Assembly (NCBI GenBank): GCA_900491605.1 | Contig: UESW01003832.1 | Location: 1,075,055-1,139,054, forward strand | DNA: 64,000 nt | Reading direction: 5' to 3' | DNA from: Calamus simplicifolius | Lineage: Eukaryota > Streptophyta > Magnoliopsida > Arecales > Arecaceae | Part shown: piece after piece, positions 47,784 to 60,143 of the stretch | How positions within the stretch are numbered: the first letter of the stretch is position 1 | Layout of the letters: each line of letters opens with the position of its first letter | Position numbers and translations under genes: made by a program | The notes under the pieces: model-generated | What the model was told of the DNA's origin: nothing | The model's database searches: none | What the model saw: only the letters and a program-made list of their open reading frames with translations

Positions 47784-48470
47784 GCCAAGTATTTTGTTGA
47801 CATATACAATTGTCTTGGGACGCATGCCATGGATTTCAACAATTGTTGCAAAGCTTTGTAAGCAATTTCATTTCCTTTTTGGGTCTTCAACGGCATTATA
47901 TGTCGGCATGAAAATGCTAAGCTATGCAAGGAGTTGCTCCGTCGCATTCTCCACCACTTGATTTTTGGATTTTCGCTTTTGGGGTTGAGGAGGAGAGAAA
48001 AAGGTTTGCAAGAAAATCATATTGTAGCTCACATACGTAACTTGCTGGCTGTCGGGCATGATGAAGAAAGGCTGGTAGATTGACTAGCTGCCACTTGATC
48101 AGAATTCTTAAACCTGTCGTTCAGTAGGCTGTTTTAGCCATGTAGCTGCATGTTCTTTTAGTCATTGTCTGACTCCTTTTTTTTTTCTTTTCTTTTTTCT
48201 TCTGAGAATTATTGTGCAAGTTACCTCTCTTTGGGTGCAGTAAATGATGATGGGGTTTACGTATGATGCTCTCAGTTGCTTTGTGATGATTGTTGGTAAT
48301 AATGGTCATAGAGTTATGACCGTTATAGACTGGTTTTGCTTGCTGGAAACACTCTGCGGAAACTACTTCAGAATGCACCATCCTCTCATTTAGTGTAATC
48401 CAGCGTGTCTCACGGATCATTGTTATCTTTTCTTTTTATTTAATTTTTTTATCAGGATAAAACAACATTT
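47784..48470 (+). other. PIG-U 3' UTR and downstream sequence
   Basis: Non-coding sequence after the stop codon with a T-rich tract at 48177-48200. No canonical AATAAA is seen close to the stop, so the polyadenylation site is not placed. Confidence 0.45.
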
Positions 48471-48834
48471 TTTTTTTTGGTTACAAACGAGCAATTATAC
48501 AAGTCTCGTGTGAATCAGTTCAGATACATCAGAAAACAAAATATGCTGAAGAAAAGTAGGATAGTGATCTTCAGGCCTCCAAATCCATGAGCCAGTATGC
48601 TGAGCCATAAAGGAAGCCGCCCAATCAGCAGCCACATTGGCTTCCCGATATATATGGCGAATCAGGATCGAACCGTTCCCTCGCAGAAGGGGATAAATAT
48701 CCTCAAGATTGGATTAGAGGGACCATCAGAATAATTCTCCTTCTGCAATCAAGAGATGACCGTCATAGAATCACCCTCGATCATGATCCGATGAGCGTGG
48801 AGAATCCGAACGGCGTAAGAAATTTCTGTCGAAG
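48471..48834 (-). pseudogene. L1-type LINE 3' end (RNase H domain), truncated
   Basis: Minus-strand reading gives the tail RNase H domain of plant L1 polyproteins: SYAVRILHAHRIMIEGDSMTVI near 48810-48745, then, after one frameshift, EANVAADWAASFMAQH near 48650-48600, and a C-terminal end at about 48500. A poly(A) tail (T-run on plus) sits at 48470-48479. Stops occur at the codon after VIS and near 48660. The 5' side is cut by the gypsy LTR beginning at 48835. Confidence 0.85.
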
Positions 48835-49086
48835 TGTAACATCCTGAAAACTTTGTAATTTATGGTATTTTCATTTGAAATGAAAGTCAGAAAGTTTCAG
48901 TGAAATGTGGGTGTGTTGGCTTTTTGATAAATGTAAAGAGAAGAAATTTTGGAGTAAATAAGTATATTTCTGAATGTTAATGAGTTTGATTTAAGAAATT
49001 GAGAGACTTAAGTTTTAATGGGTTTAAATCACAAGAAAAATCAAGTTTAGTTTGAGTTTTATCCTAAAATGATGTTTTAGAGGTTG

Positions 49087-49262
49087 GAGTCGACCCTAAT
49101 TGGAGTGGAGTCGACTTTGGCACGGTTTTAAACTTTCGGCACGCTTTGGAGTCGACACCTGCAGAGCTGGAGTCGACCCCTACTTTTCTGGAGTCGACCC
49201 CTACTTTTCTGGAGCCGACACCTATTTCTGCTGGAGCCGACTCCAAATCTGTTCGAGCCGAT
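49087..49262 (+). repeat. GAGYCGAC motif array in the gypsy LTR
   Basis: Seven exact GAGTCGAC or GAGCCGAC copies and one variant. Two consecutive 21-bp units read GGAGTCGACCCCTACTTTTCT. The same core recurs in the unrelated copia element at 53998-54315 and 60325-60510. Confidence 0.85.
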
Positions 49263-49677
49263 TCCAAGACGGTAGGTTTTTCTGAGTTAACTCTTGAGAA
49301 TTTCATATTTAATCCGTTTCGAGTCCGATTTGGATGCCGTTTGAACCGTTGGATTTCTAAAATCGAGTTCTTCAAGCTGGTAAAGTCTTTTCTTAGAAAT
49401 GTTACATAAAAGTATCGATTTAAGTAAAAATGATGATCTGGGCTATAAATCGATTAAAAAAATGCTATATCAGGGGCAAAATGGGAAAAAAGCTCCGATG
49501 TCAATTGCTAATTGTGTTAAGGGCAACTTGGAAAAGAAAATCTAAGGGCAAAATATCATGGTTATAAGTGAGCCACGTGTTTTCCAAAAAGTGCGCGTTA
49601 AGAGTGTTTGAGGGTAAAAGGGGAATTTGGCATGCCTTAACCCTTAAGTTTCCAATGACTTGGTCCCCAAGTCATTA

Positions 49678-49807
49678 GAGAAAAAGGGAAACGTGGGTTC
49701 AGCCAGAGAAAAGAAAGAAAGAAAGAAAGAGAGAAAGAAGAGGAGAAAAGAGAGGAAGAGGAAGAAGAAGAAGAAGAAAAAGGAGGAAGAAAGAAAGGGA
49801 AAAAGGG
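49678..49807 (+). repeat. Polypurine block (GAAA/GAAG-rich)
   Basis: Mostly A and G with GAAA and AAG repeats, in the U3/R region of the gypsy LTR. Short open frames across it are low-complexity only. Confidence 0.8.
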
Positions 49808-51540
49808 AAGCTTGGGGTTTGTGCTCGACTCCAGGTCAAGAGGATATTCCAGGGAGCCGGAATACCAGAGTTGAGTACCAGTCGAGGAGTAACCTACTAA
49901 GGTGAGTGGGTTTCTCATCTAGCAATGAGAAGTTAATTTGAGCTAGTATAATGAGATTATACCTAGTTATGGTATGTTATGTTTAGCAGAGTATTATGTA
50001 TGTTTTAAATATGAGAAATGAGAACCTAGTATATGTAATATGAGTTTTGAGCATGATAAGCTAAGCATGAAGCATGAGTTTTGAGCATAAACACATAAGC
50101 ATGAGTTTCGATGAGGGAATTTTTAATGTATACATGGCATATTTGCATGATAAAGCTTTACAAATGATGTATGAGTCATACTGAGCATCAGGCAGCTAGG
50201 GGGCTGATCACCCTTTAGACTGTACTGTAGCATGAGCATTGCACACTACTATCGAGCCGGCACCTCCTTGCGAACAGATCGTACGATGAACCCCAGAATC
50301 AGGGGTGAGTGCATGCTAACCAGACCAGTGGGGCTGGTTGTGAGCAGCCCGTGGGGGCATGAATCATAGCTCAGTGGAGCTGATTACTATATATAGCCCG
50401 TGGGGGCAGAGAGAAAACCCGAGGTTCCAGGGTTAAGGAACAAAGCACTTTGCCAGGTGAACCGCACGGGTAAGGGGTGCTATTTGTGCGGGGATCCTGT
50501 TGCTAGTCACGCACCCGATGAGAGTACACCTACAGAAGGGCGACTGTAGGGTGGTACCTCAGAGGCATTACACACACAGCCCAGCATCATGAGATCTAAA
50601 AGCATATGTTGTGATATAAAAAGGGCCAATGGGCCAAATAGTTATCCCGAGAGGGAGAGCTTACTTGAGATGCCAGTGGGCAAGCAGATCCTGATGGGAG
50701 TCTGGGTTGTAGATAAAGAATGCATATCTTCATATTGTAATGCATGAAGTTTTATTTTAATGAGTTATCTTTCAGTGAAGAGTTATTATAGAGTATTCAG
50801 TACTGATATGTTATTTGAAGAATAAGCTACATTTTATTTTATCTGATATCATGTTAAAAATGTACTTTGAGTTGTACAAGTTAAATAGTTTCAGCATACG
50901 ATTGAAATTAAGAGGTTATGGTTCTCTATTTCTCCATAGTTAGATGGTTATCCAGTCACTGGGACTTAGGTCTCATCCCTCTATGATTTAAATGTTCTTT
51001 CAGATCAGTGAGTATTTCTGCCAGGATCACAAGATAAGCAGGACAGGACCCTTAGCTGGTGAAGCTTGCTTGGATGCAAGAGTGTTAAATGCTAGCCTTG
51101 TATATTGAGAGAGTGTGGTTTGATATTGTATTTTGTATATGTGTATGTGTACAGTGGGATGTAATGATGTTTTAGACCTTTTTGGATATGAATACGAGAC
51201 TTATGTTTTGGAGAAAATTATGAGCATGATGTGTGCACTTAGGATTTTAATGTCGAATTGTGAATGTGATCTTGTAAACTGCCTGAGGAATGTCATGAAA
51301 AATATTATCTGAGCAGGTTGATGCTTATGTTGATTGGGTGATTTGTGTATATAATTGAGATGAAAATGAAAAGTTTTTAACAGGATGTGTTTTCGTGTGT
51401 CTGCCACTTATGATAATTAGTTGGGGTTCTCTAGCTCTTTATGGAGCGCTACATAAAGACTAGTAAAACTCTATCCGATTACCACAAGTGTGCAGGTGTG
51501 CTGTCGGTGGCCCCAGAGAGGAGGGGGAGCTGACAAGTTT

Positions 51541-51557
51541 TGGTATCAGAGCCCTAG
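51541..51557 (+). promoter_or_regulatory. Primer binding site of the gypsy element
   Basis: TGGTATCAGAGCCCTAG matches the initiator tRNA-Met 3' end over 12 bases, five bases after the LTR. Confidence 0.9.
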
Positions 51558-51654
51558 GTTATTAGGTCCTAGGGGAATAAGTATGAGTATGAGTCTAGGA
51601 TGATTGAATGTTTATGATTATAGCTATTGAATGATGAAACTGATGTAATGAATA

Positions 51655-53060
51655 ATGTCTTGTAGGACGATTACTACAAAGGCATCTAGAGAGACAGAGC
51701 AATCTTCAGGCAGGGATAGAAGCAAAGGTCAAAGTAGATTCAGAAGGTCAGTTAGAAGAAGTCAAATTGATAGAATGGCTTCTAGTGATTCCACCGAGCC
51801 AGTATCTAAGGAGGCTAGAGTGGGGCATCTCCAGAGCAGATGCCAGAGTCTTCTTCACAGTCTATTACCCCTGTGCCAGTAGACCCATCTCGAGTACAGA
51901 CTCAGGGGCCTAGTATGTCAGAGTTGGTAGGCATGATTACTCAGGCTGTGGTAGCAGCTGTGGGTGCTAGTTCTAGCCTTCCATCTAAAAATACTGAGGT
52001 TGTGAGGAATGTGGAAAGAGCCAGAAAGTTAGGGGCTCTGGAGTTCCAGGGAACTACTGATCCTATTCAGGCCGGGGCATGGCTGCAGAGGATCGAGAGA
52101 GTATTTGATGTGATGGGATGCTCTGAGGAGCAGAGGCTGAGTATTGCCACCTTTTTACTGGAGGGTAGAGCCCAGAGTTGGTGGAGATCTATTCAGGGCA
52201 GGCAGCCCCAGGGAGTGGAGTTGACATGGGAAAATTTTAGAAGAGAATTTCATCAGCAATATTATTCTGAGATTTATAGGGATCAGAAGAGGAGGGATTT
52301 CCTTTGTCTGACTCAGGGGAGGATGTCCGTGGCAGATTATGAAGCCACTTTTGTGGAGTTATCTCAGTTTGCTAGGGCCTTGGTGGCTGATGAGAGGGAG
52401 AGATGTCGACTATTCCAGGATGGTTGAATCTCCCTATTAAAGCCAAGACCTGTATGCAGACCTACAATAATTACTCTGAGTTGGTGCAGGGAGCACTCAA
52501 AGCGAGGAGATTGAAAAAGAATATATGAGTAGGAGGCAGGATAGAATGAAAAGAAGTGCTCCTAGTTATTCTTCTGCTCCGGGAGGGACTCAGCCATTTA
52601 AGAAACCCCAGAGGACTGGACAGTTTTATTCTGGGTTTAGAGCCCCTGGTGATGTGGGCAGAGGATCCGTATCTGTGTCAGCATCTAGCCCAGTTCAAAG
52701 AAAGCCTTATGTGGGTGTGCCTCAGGTTGCCTCCAGCAGGGTGTCTGGTGATGTAGGGGAGCAGGGTCGTCCTTCTGGTGGAGGGAGAAATATACCCCCA
52801 TGTAATGTATGTGGAAAACTTCATTTGGGAGAATGTAGGAGGGGCAATAAGGGATGTTATATTTGTGGTGATCTAGGTCACCTGAAGAGAGATTGCCCTA
52901 GGAGAGGGCAGCAGGCTGGTGGGCTTCCTCAGGGGCCAGTAATGCCAAGGGGACAGCCTAGTAGGAGGGGTGATGGTAGTGTTGTGGCTTCAGCCAGTCA
53001 GGTGGGGCTAATGTTAATCAGCCAGGAGGGTCATCCAGTATTCCGAGAGCCGAGGCCAGA
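51655..53060 (+). pseudogene. Gypsy gag with zinc knuckle, frameshifted
   Basis: The retrotransposon gag domain lies at 51840-52427: DPIQAGAWLQRIERVFDVMG, then RAQSWWRSI and ENFRREFHQQYY. A basic segment precedes it (51655-51840) in another frame. The nucleocapsid part (52525-53073) has the CCHC knuckle CYICGDLGHLKRDC near 52855-52897. Frameshifts lie near 51835, 52425 and 52520. Text on both sides is otherwise open, so the element is relatively young. Confidence 0.88.
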
Positions 53061-53645
53061 GTGTTTGCCATGACCAGACAGGAGGCTCAGATTGATCCTG
53101 ATGTGGTGACAGGTATGCTACCCATCGATAATCATGATGCTTATATTTTAATTGATTCTGGATCTACGCATTTTATCTCATGTGAGTTTGCTAAGCATCT
53201 AGTTAGAGATGTGGGCCAGTTGGGTAGTCAGTTGGTAGTATCTATGCCCGTAGGGAGGCCTTTTATAGCAGACCAAGTGTATAGAGGTTGTGATATTTCT
53301 GTGGGGAGTCAGAAATTAGCAGCAGATTTGATTCCTTTGAGGTTGAAAGAGTTTGATGCCATTTTGGGGATGGATTGGCTATCTGTGCATAGAGCCAGAG
53401 TAGATTGCTTAAGGAAGGAGGTGATGTTACAAACTTCTGATGATAGAGAGGTCTGTTTTGTTGGTGATAGGAGGGGGTTACCCTCAGGAGTGATTTCAGC
53501 TCTGTCAGCCAATAAATGCTAGCAAAGAGATGTGAAGCCTATTTAGCTTGTGCAGTGAGCCTAGAGGGCAATGGTTTAGAGCTGACGAATATCCCTGTGG
53601 TAAGGGATTTTTTAGATGTATTTCCTGAGGAGCTGCTAGGGTTAC
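53061..53645 (+). pseudogene. Gypsy aspartic protease and start of RT linker, interrupted
   Basis: The active-site triad is in LIDSGSTH near 53149-53172, and ILGMDWL is near 53365. The frame stops at 53520-53522 (TAG). The linker text with DFLDVFPEELLG follows in another frame up to the copia insertion point. The protease would process the gag-pol polyprotein. Confidence 0.88.
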
Positions 53646-53997
53646 TATTGGGAGTTTGTTGAAAAATTATTTGCCCCAATCCCATTGATTTTGATGATTA
53701 CCAAAAGCCATGAGTACATTAAAAGATGTAATGAGTTTATTTACATGAGCAATGAATTTATTTAGAACAATGAATGAGAATGTTAAAGTATGACTTTATT
53801 GAAAGTAACTTCATGTTCAATGTTTAAGCTTTCAATTAGAAATTTAATACTTCATATTGTAATCAATGAATTTTTGGAACACTTCTTGAAGTGATCTTAA
53901 TGTCAATTTTATATATTCAAGTCAAAATAATGATTAAAATGAATCTGGAATGAATTTAAAGTCAATCAGAAAACTTTTTGATTTTTGATACGTTCCG

Positions 53998-54315
53998 GAG
54001 CCGACTCTTGAGTTTCAGAGTCGACTCCCTCAGAGTACAGAAATAACTGTCTGTCTCGAGTCGACCACATAATTTCTCGAGTCGACCCCTGATTCTGTCG
54101 AGCCGACTCCATGACTGTGTGAGTCGACTCCGCTCAGACACCAGAGGTGTGTTTTTCTGAGCACTTCGCGAGTCGACCCCCAACTTTTCATGAGTCGACC
54201 CCCGACTTTCAGGAGTCGACACTTTACTTTTGATGAGTCGACCCTATAACTTTCTGAACATTTCTATTTTTAGTATCACGACCTCGAGCCGACTCGAGAA
54301 AAGCATGAGTCGACT
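53998..54315 (+). repeat. GAGYCGAC motif array in the copia LTR
   Basis: Twelve exact GAGTCGAC or GAGCCGAC copies in 320 bases, several as the palindrome GAGTCGACTC. Position is in U3, upstream of the TATA box, as expected for enhancer repeats. It is repeated in the right LTR at about 62820-63140. Confidence 0.9.
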
Positions 54316-54424
54316 CCAGCAAATTTGGGTGAAATTTTTCCGAATGCCAAAGTCAGCGTCAACGGTAAGATTTTCGTTTAACGGCTATTTTTCTTTGTTT
54401 CTAACGGCTATATTTTGCAGAATC

Positions 54425-54433
54425 TATAAATAG
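54425..54433 (+). promoter_or_regulatory. TATA box of the left copia LTR
   Basis: TATAAATAG followed within about 60 bases by GAGAG-rich leader sequence. The identical site in the right LTR is at 63250-63258. Confidence 0.75.
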
Positions 54434-55312
54434 AGAAGCCGTTTTCAAATCAAAGATATACAAAAAGAGAGATATTTATTTCAAGAGAAAATAAAGGAAA
54501 AATCGGAAAAATAGAGCTTCATTTGAAAAAATCCGTGATTCAAAATAGAGTGAAAGAAAGAGTGTGAAATTCAAGGAAGCTCCTTCTGTGTTCAAGCTCA
54601 AAATCCAAGGAAGCTTCAGAAGAAAATCCAAGAGCTATTCAAGAGCATTTCAAGTGATTTTCAACGCTCAAAAGAGGAAAAGCTCAAATCAACTCCAAAT
54701 TCATTCCGTGAAGAATCCAGCTGAGGCCAGATTCTACACTTCAAAAGAGTTGGGGAAAAGAGGAAAAGAAGAAAAGCTCAAAGCCAACCACTGCAAATCA
54801 GGCTTTTCTAAACTTTATTCTTACATTTGTTAATCTGCTCATTGAGGAGCTTTGTAACTGAAAAACCATACTTTTATTCTTGTATCTAGTTCAATCTGGG
54901 GGATTGAACTAGTTGAGGTAGTCTTACCTCGGTACAAGCTTGGTATAGCTTGGGTTAGGGTTTTTGTGCTGGTGAGCCTTTGAAAACCAGCTGGGTTCGT
55001 TGTGCGCCTAGGAAAACAACAAGTTTGAGTTGTGAGCTTGTAAAACAACTCGGCTATAATCTAGGGAGATTATAGTGTGGACCCAAGTGAATCTTGGGAG
55101 TAGACGTAGGTGTTGGATACACCGAACCACTATAAATTCTTTGTGGTTGCCGTGCTTTCATTGACTCTTCCTCTATCTCTGTTTTATTCACTGCACCATG
55201 TATTTGCATTGCTATTGCCTTCATTCTTCTTAAGCAAAACATTTTAAAAGGCTAATTTTTAAAGAACCCAATTCACCCCCCCCCCTCTTGGGTTGTCATC
55301 TGGGCCAACAAT

Positions 55313-55324
55313 TGGTATCAGAGC
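55313..55324 (+). promoter_or_regulatory. Primer binding site of the nested copia element
   Basis: TGGTATCAGAGC, perfect match to the initiator tRNA-Met 3' end, two bases after the LTR. Confidence 0.92.
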
Positions 55325-55371
55325 TAGTGCTCATTAGATTTTGATCACACGATCAAGAGCTAAAGTTCCAA

Positions 55372-56974
55372 ATGGCAACACAAGTTGGTTCATTTGCTGA
55401 AGGTCATTCTACGAATAGACCTCCACTGTTTAATGGCTCAAATTATTCTTATTGGAAAGCTAGAATGAGGATATTCATTCAAGCTTCTGATTATGAGCTA
55501 TGGGGTGTTATAATCAATGGACCTAGTACACCCACACATGTTATAGATGGCACTATTGTTCCTAAGCCCGAAAGGGACTGGAATGATAATGATAGAAAAT
55601 GGCACAGCTCAATGCTAAGGCCATGAATGTTTTATATGTTCTCTTGATGCTAATGAATTTAATCGTATCTCTACTTGTAATTCCGCTAAAGAGATATGGG
55701 ATAGATTAGAGGTTACCCATGAGGGTACCAACCAAGTTAAGGAATCTAAAATTAATATTCTTGTTCATAAATATGAATTATTTAGCATGGAATAATCTGA
55801 AACCATGCATGCATGTACACTAAATTCATAGATATTGTAAATGGTTTGAAAAGTCTTGGTAAGACATATACTAACTCTGAACTTGTTCAAAAAATTCTTA
55901 GGTCATTACCAAGATCATGGGAAGCAAAAATGACTGCAATCCAAGAAGCTAAGGACCTCAACACTTTACCCTTAGAGGAGCTTCTAGGATCTCTTATGAC
56001 CCATGAGCTGACTATGAGGCAGCATGTAGAGGAGGACACAAAGAAAAAGAAAGTTATTGCCCTCAAGCTGCAAAAGAAGAAGAGAGCAGCAGTGATGATG
56101 ATGATATGATGAAGAGACTGCTCTCTTAGCAAAGAAATTTAAAAGATTTATGAGGAGAAAGAAACCCTTCCACAAGAAAAAATTTGGAGGTAAGATGGAA
56201 GGAGAAAAGGAAAAAATAAGGACAAGGACAAAAAGAAAGATCCCTTGATCTGTTATGAATGTAAGAAACTGGGGCACTATAGATATGACTGTCCGCAATT
56301 GAAAAAGACCTTCAAGAAAAAGAAGAAAGCGTATGTTGCAACTTGGAGCGACAGTGATGAATCTTCTTCCGAAGAAGAAGAACAAAAAGAAGTGCCAACA
56401 TTTGTTTTATGGCGAATGACGACGACGAGGTAAGTACTGAAACCCCTGTGATGAATTTGCTTTTGATGAACTCTTTGATGCTTTTAATGAACTTGTTGGG
56501 GATTTCAAGATTTTGAAAAAGAAATACAAGATTTTGAAAAATGAAAACTTAACTTTCATTCAAGAAAAGGAAAATCTTAATAATGAAGTTAAGAAACTTA
56601 AATCCGAAAATGAAATGTTAATAAAAGAAAAAGAATCAATCTCTAATGAAAATGATAAACTAAGGAAAGAGGTTGAAAAACATAATAACATAGTTGATAA
56701 GTTTACATTAAGTTCAACTAAACTAGACATGTTATTAAATAGTCAAAAAGCAGTTTTTGACAAAGCCGGATTAGGATATAACACTTTAAGAAAACAAAAA
56801 TCATTAAAAAATATTTTTGTGCGTGCTGGCCAAAGTAATTTTACATGCTTTAAATGTAATAAAAAAGGACATAAATCTTATGAATGTAAAATTCTGAAAC
56901 CTAATAAACACTTGAATGTTAAAGGAAAGAAAATATGGGTCCGATCCAAAAGGAATAATTTTTGTTGGTACTAA
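55372..56974 (+). pseudogene. Copia gag with two zinc knuckles, frameshifted
   Basis: It starts at ATG 55372 with the UBN2-type gag (LFNGSNYSYWKARMRIFIQ). A frameshift near 55615, a TAA near 55794 and another frameshift near 56100 interrupt it. The first CCHC knuckle is at 56251-56292 (CYECKKLGHYRYDC). A Ser/Glu-rich acidic stretch follows, then a lysine/glutamate coiled coil at about 56513-56740, and a second CCHC knuckle at 56846-56887 (CFKCNKKGHKSYEC). Gag coats the RNA in the particle. Confidence 0.88.
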
Positions 56975-57016
56975 CCATGAAGGACCCAAGAAAGCTTGGG
57001 TACCTAAACATAAAGT

Positions 57017-60000
57017 TTGATATCATTGCAGGAATGTCTTGTGGCCAAGAGATCAAAGAGAAAGTGGTATCTTGATAGTGGCTGCTCAAGACATATGACG
57101 GGTGACAAAGAAGAATTCATCACCCTTGAAGAAAAGAAAGGAGGAGTTGTTACATTTGGCGACAATGGCAAAGGCCAAATCTTGGGGTTTGGTAACATTC
57201 AAATAACTCCCTCCATATATTGAGAATGTACTTTATGTTGATGGTTTAAAGCATAACTTAATTAGTATAAGTCAGTTATGTGATAAAGGTTTTAAAGTAT
57301 CTTTTGAATCTTCTTTATGCACTGTAGCTAATCCCATTGATAATAGCATTATTTTTATTGGAAATAGAAATGGCAATGTATACATGATTGATTTAGACAA
57401 ATTGTCTACTAATAATCATTGCTTAGTTGCAAATAATGCTAATATGAATGAGATTGGTTGGTTGTGGCATCGAAGATTAGGTCACGCAAGCACACACATA
57501 ATTTCAAAACTAATTAGAATGGATTTAGTAAAAGGTTTACCTAAATTAGATTTTGAAAATAACAAAATATGTGATGCATGTCAGTTTGGAAAACAAACGA
57601 GAAGTTCTTTCAAATCTAAAAATATTGTTTCAACTTCTAGGCCATTAGAGCTACTTCACATGGACCTTTTTGGACCAACTAGAACCACAAGTCTAGGAGG
57701 AAAGAAATATGGTCTTGTGATAGTAGATGATTACTCTAGATTCACTTGGGTAATGTTTTAGCTCACAAAGACGAGACTTTCTCGATATTCATGAAATTCT
57801 TCAAGAAAGTAACAAATGAGAAAAATACTACCATAGTGTCTCTAAGAAGTGATCATGGAACTGAATTTGAAAATCACTTATTTGAAAGTTTTTGCAATGA
57901 AAATGGTATTAATCATAACTTTTCAGCACCTAGGACCCCACAACAAAATGGTGTAGTTGAAAGGAAAAATAGGACTCTAGAAGACATGGCCCGTACCATG
58001 CTATGTGAAAGTAAACTCCCGAAATACTTTTGGGCGGAAGCTATCAACACAGCATGTTACATCCTAAATAGAGCCTTAATAAGACCTATTTTAAAGAAAA
58101 CACCTTATGAATTATGGCATGATAGAAAACCCAATATAAAATATTTTCATGCATTTGGTTGTAAATGTTTTGTCACAATAATGGTAAAAATAACTTAGGC
58201 AAATTTGATGCTAAATCTGATGAAGGAATATTCTTAGGATACTCTACAACTAGTAAAGCATATAGAGTATTTAACAAGAAAACTTTAGTTGTTGAAGAAT
58301 CCATTCATGTAGTTTTTGATGAATCTTTAACAACCCATTCTGAAAAATTTGATGATGAAGAGGAGACAAACTTAATTGAAAAAGATCTTGAAAAATTAAA
58401 TATTGATGTATCTTTGGATCAAGAACAAGACACTAAAGATAATGATTCACCTAAGGATGATGATACTAACACTAATCATAATGATGTAGATCTACCTAGG
58501 GATTGGAGATATGCTTATAGTCACCCTAAGGAATTGATTATAGGTGATCCATCTCAAGGAATAAGAACTAGATCATCTATGAGAAACATTAGTAATCATC
58601 TTGCATTTGTATCACAAATTGAACCTAAAACTATTGAAGAAGCTGAAAAAGATAATAATTGGATGTTAGCAATGCAAGAAGAATTAAATCAATTCACTAG
58701 GAATAATGTATGGACTTTAGTTGAAAGACCTAAAAATCATTCTGTTATAGGATCAAAATGGATATATAGAAATAAACTAGATGAAAATGGCATAGTAATT
58801 AGAAACAAAGCTAGATTAGTTGCAAAAGGATATAATCAAGAAGAAGGTATTGATTTTGATGAAACCTTTGCACCAGTAGCTAGATTAGAAGCCATTAGAC
58901 TATTACTTGCATTTGCATGTCATATGAATTTTAACTTATTTCAAATGGATGTAAAAAGTGCTTTTCTAAATGGATTTATAAATGAAGAAGTATATGTAGA
59001 ACAACCATCAGGTTTTGAAGATCACGAATTTTCAAATCACGTTTTTAAATTGCACAAAGCATTATATGGTTTGAAACAAGCACCTAGAGCTTGGTATGAT
59101 AGATTAAGTAAATTCTTAATTGAAAATGATTTTATAAGAGGAAATGTTGATAAAACACTGTTTTTGAAAAGAAAAGGTAAGGATTTATTAGTAGTTCAAT
59201 ATATGTTGATGATATCATTTTTGGTGCTACTAACAATATTCTATGTCAAGAGTTTGCTAAGTTGATGCAGGGCAATTTGAAATGAGCATGATGGGAGAAC
59301 TCAACTTCTTCCTTGGACTCCAAATCAAACAAAGCAAAGAGAATCTTTATCAACCAACAAAGTACACAAGAGAAATTTTAAAGAAGTTTGGTATGGAATC
59401 AATAAAACCCCTCGGAACACCAATGAGTCCTTCATGCAAGCTGGACAAAGATGAAGAAGGTAAGAAGGTTGATCAGAAATATTATCGAGGTATAATCGGA
59501 TCCCTACTTTACTTAACTGCAAGTAGACCCGATATAATGTTTGCTGTTTGCTTGTGTGCTAGATTTCAGTTGAACCTAAAGAATCATATTTAATTGCTGT
59601 CAAAAGAATACTAAGATACGTAAGTGGAACAAAAAATGTAGGTTTATGGTATTCTAGAGACTCAACATTAAATCTGATTGCATACACTGATTCTGATTAT
59701 GCTGGATGCAAGTTAGATAGAAAAAGCACAAGTGGTGCATGCCAATTCTTAGGAAGTAACTTAATCTCATGGTTTAGCAAAAAGCAAAATTTAGTTGCAT
59801 TATCAACTACTGAAGCTGAATATGTAGCAGCTGGAAGTTGCTGTGCTCAAATCCTATGGATTAAGCGACAACTTGAAGACTATGGTATCACACTTGATAA
59901 AACACCTATAAGATGTGATAACACAAGTGCAATTAATCTAACTAAAAATCCAATTCAACATTCTAGAACCAAACACATAGAAATTAGATATCATTTTATA

Positions 60001-60143
60001 AGAGAACATGTTGCAAATAATGAATATATCTTGACTATGTTAACACTGAAGAACAATTAGCAGATATATTTACAAAACCTTTAAGTGAAGAAAGATTCTT
60101 TTATCTTAGAGGAGAGTTAGGGATTTGTGATCCATTAGAATGA
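57017..60143 (+). pseudogene. Copia pol (protease, integrase, RT, RNase H), nearly intact but frameshifted
   Basis: Protease DSG with Asp at 57074-57076. The integrase zinc segment is WLWHRRLGHAS and CDACQFGK (57466-57590). Core Asp residues are in LHMDLFGP (near 57655) and SDHGTEFENHLF (near 57850), and the Glu in GVVERKNRTLEDMA (near 57959). RT covers 58640-59590, with KARLVAKGYNQEEGIDF and the catalytic YVDD at 59202-59213. RNase H follows with YTDSDYAG (near 59690) and TTEAEYVAA (near 59810), ending at TGA 60141-60143. Breaks lie near 57215, 57756, 58175, 59196, 59568 and 60033. At 57756, 58175 and 59196 the break is one missing base in an otherwise open frame. Confidence 0.92.

Larger units (their letters stand above)
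48835..51535 (+). repeat. Left LTR of the gypsy element (2.7 kb)
   Basis: It starts TGTAACATCCTG and ends GGGGAGCTGACA, five bases before the primer binding site. It contains a GTCGAC-motif array (49087-49262), a 130-bp purine-rich block (49678-49807) and otherwise AT-rich non-coding sequence. Confidence 0.85.
48835..53645 (+). mobile_element. Ty3/gypsy retrotransposon, interrupted by a copia element
   Basis: The left LTR (48835-51535), primer site, gag and protease are present. Then the sequence breaks at 53645 inside the segment DFLDVFPEELLG that joins protease to RT. The reverse transcriptase, integrase and right LTR must lie beyond the window, after the inserted copia element. The long LTR and gag type resemble the Del/Tekay chromovirus group; without RT and integrase this is inference. 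Confidence 0.88.
53646..55310 (+). repeat. Left LTR of the nested copia element (1665 bp)
   Basis: It starts TATTGGGAG (TGTTGGGAG in the right copy) and ends TGGGCCAACA. TATA box TATAAATAG is at 54425-54433 with a purine-rich leader after it. Twelve GAGYCGAC motifs lie upstream of the TATA box at 53998-54315. Confidence 0.93.

Noticed and set aside
49660..49918. Low-complexity Lys/Glu or Ser/Phe frames
   Set aside because: They translate the purine-rich block of the gypsy LTR.
55984..56385. 133-codon minus-strand frame in the copia gag region
   Set aside because: It is the antisense of lysine- and glutamate-rich gag text, giving a Phe/Leu-rich shadow.
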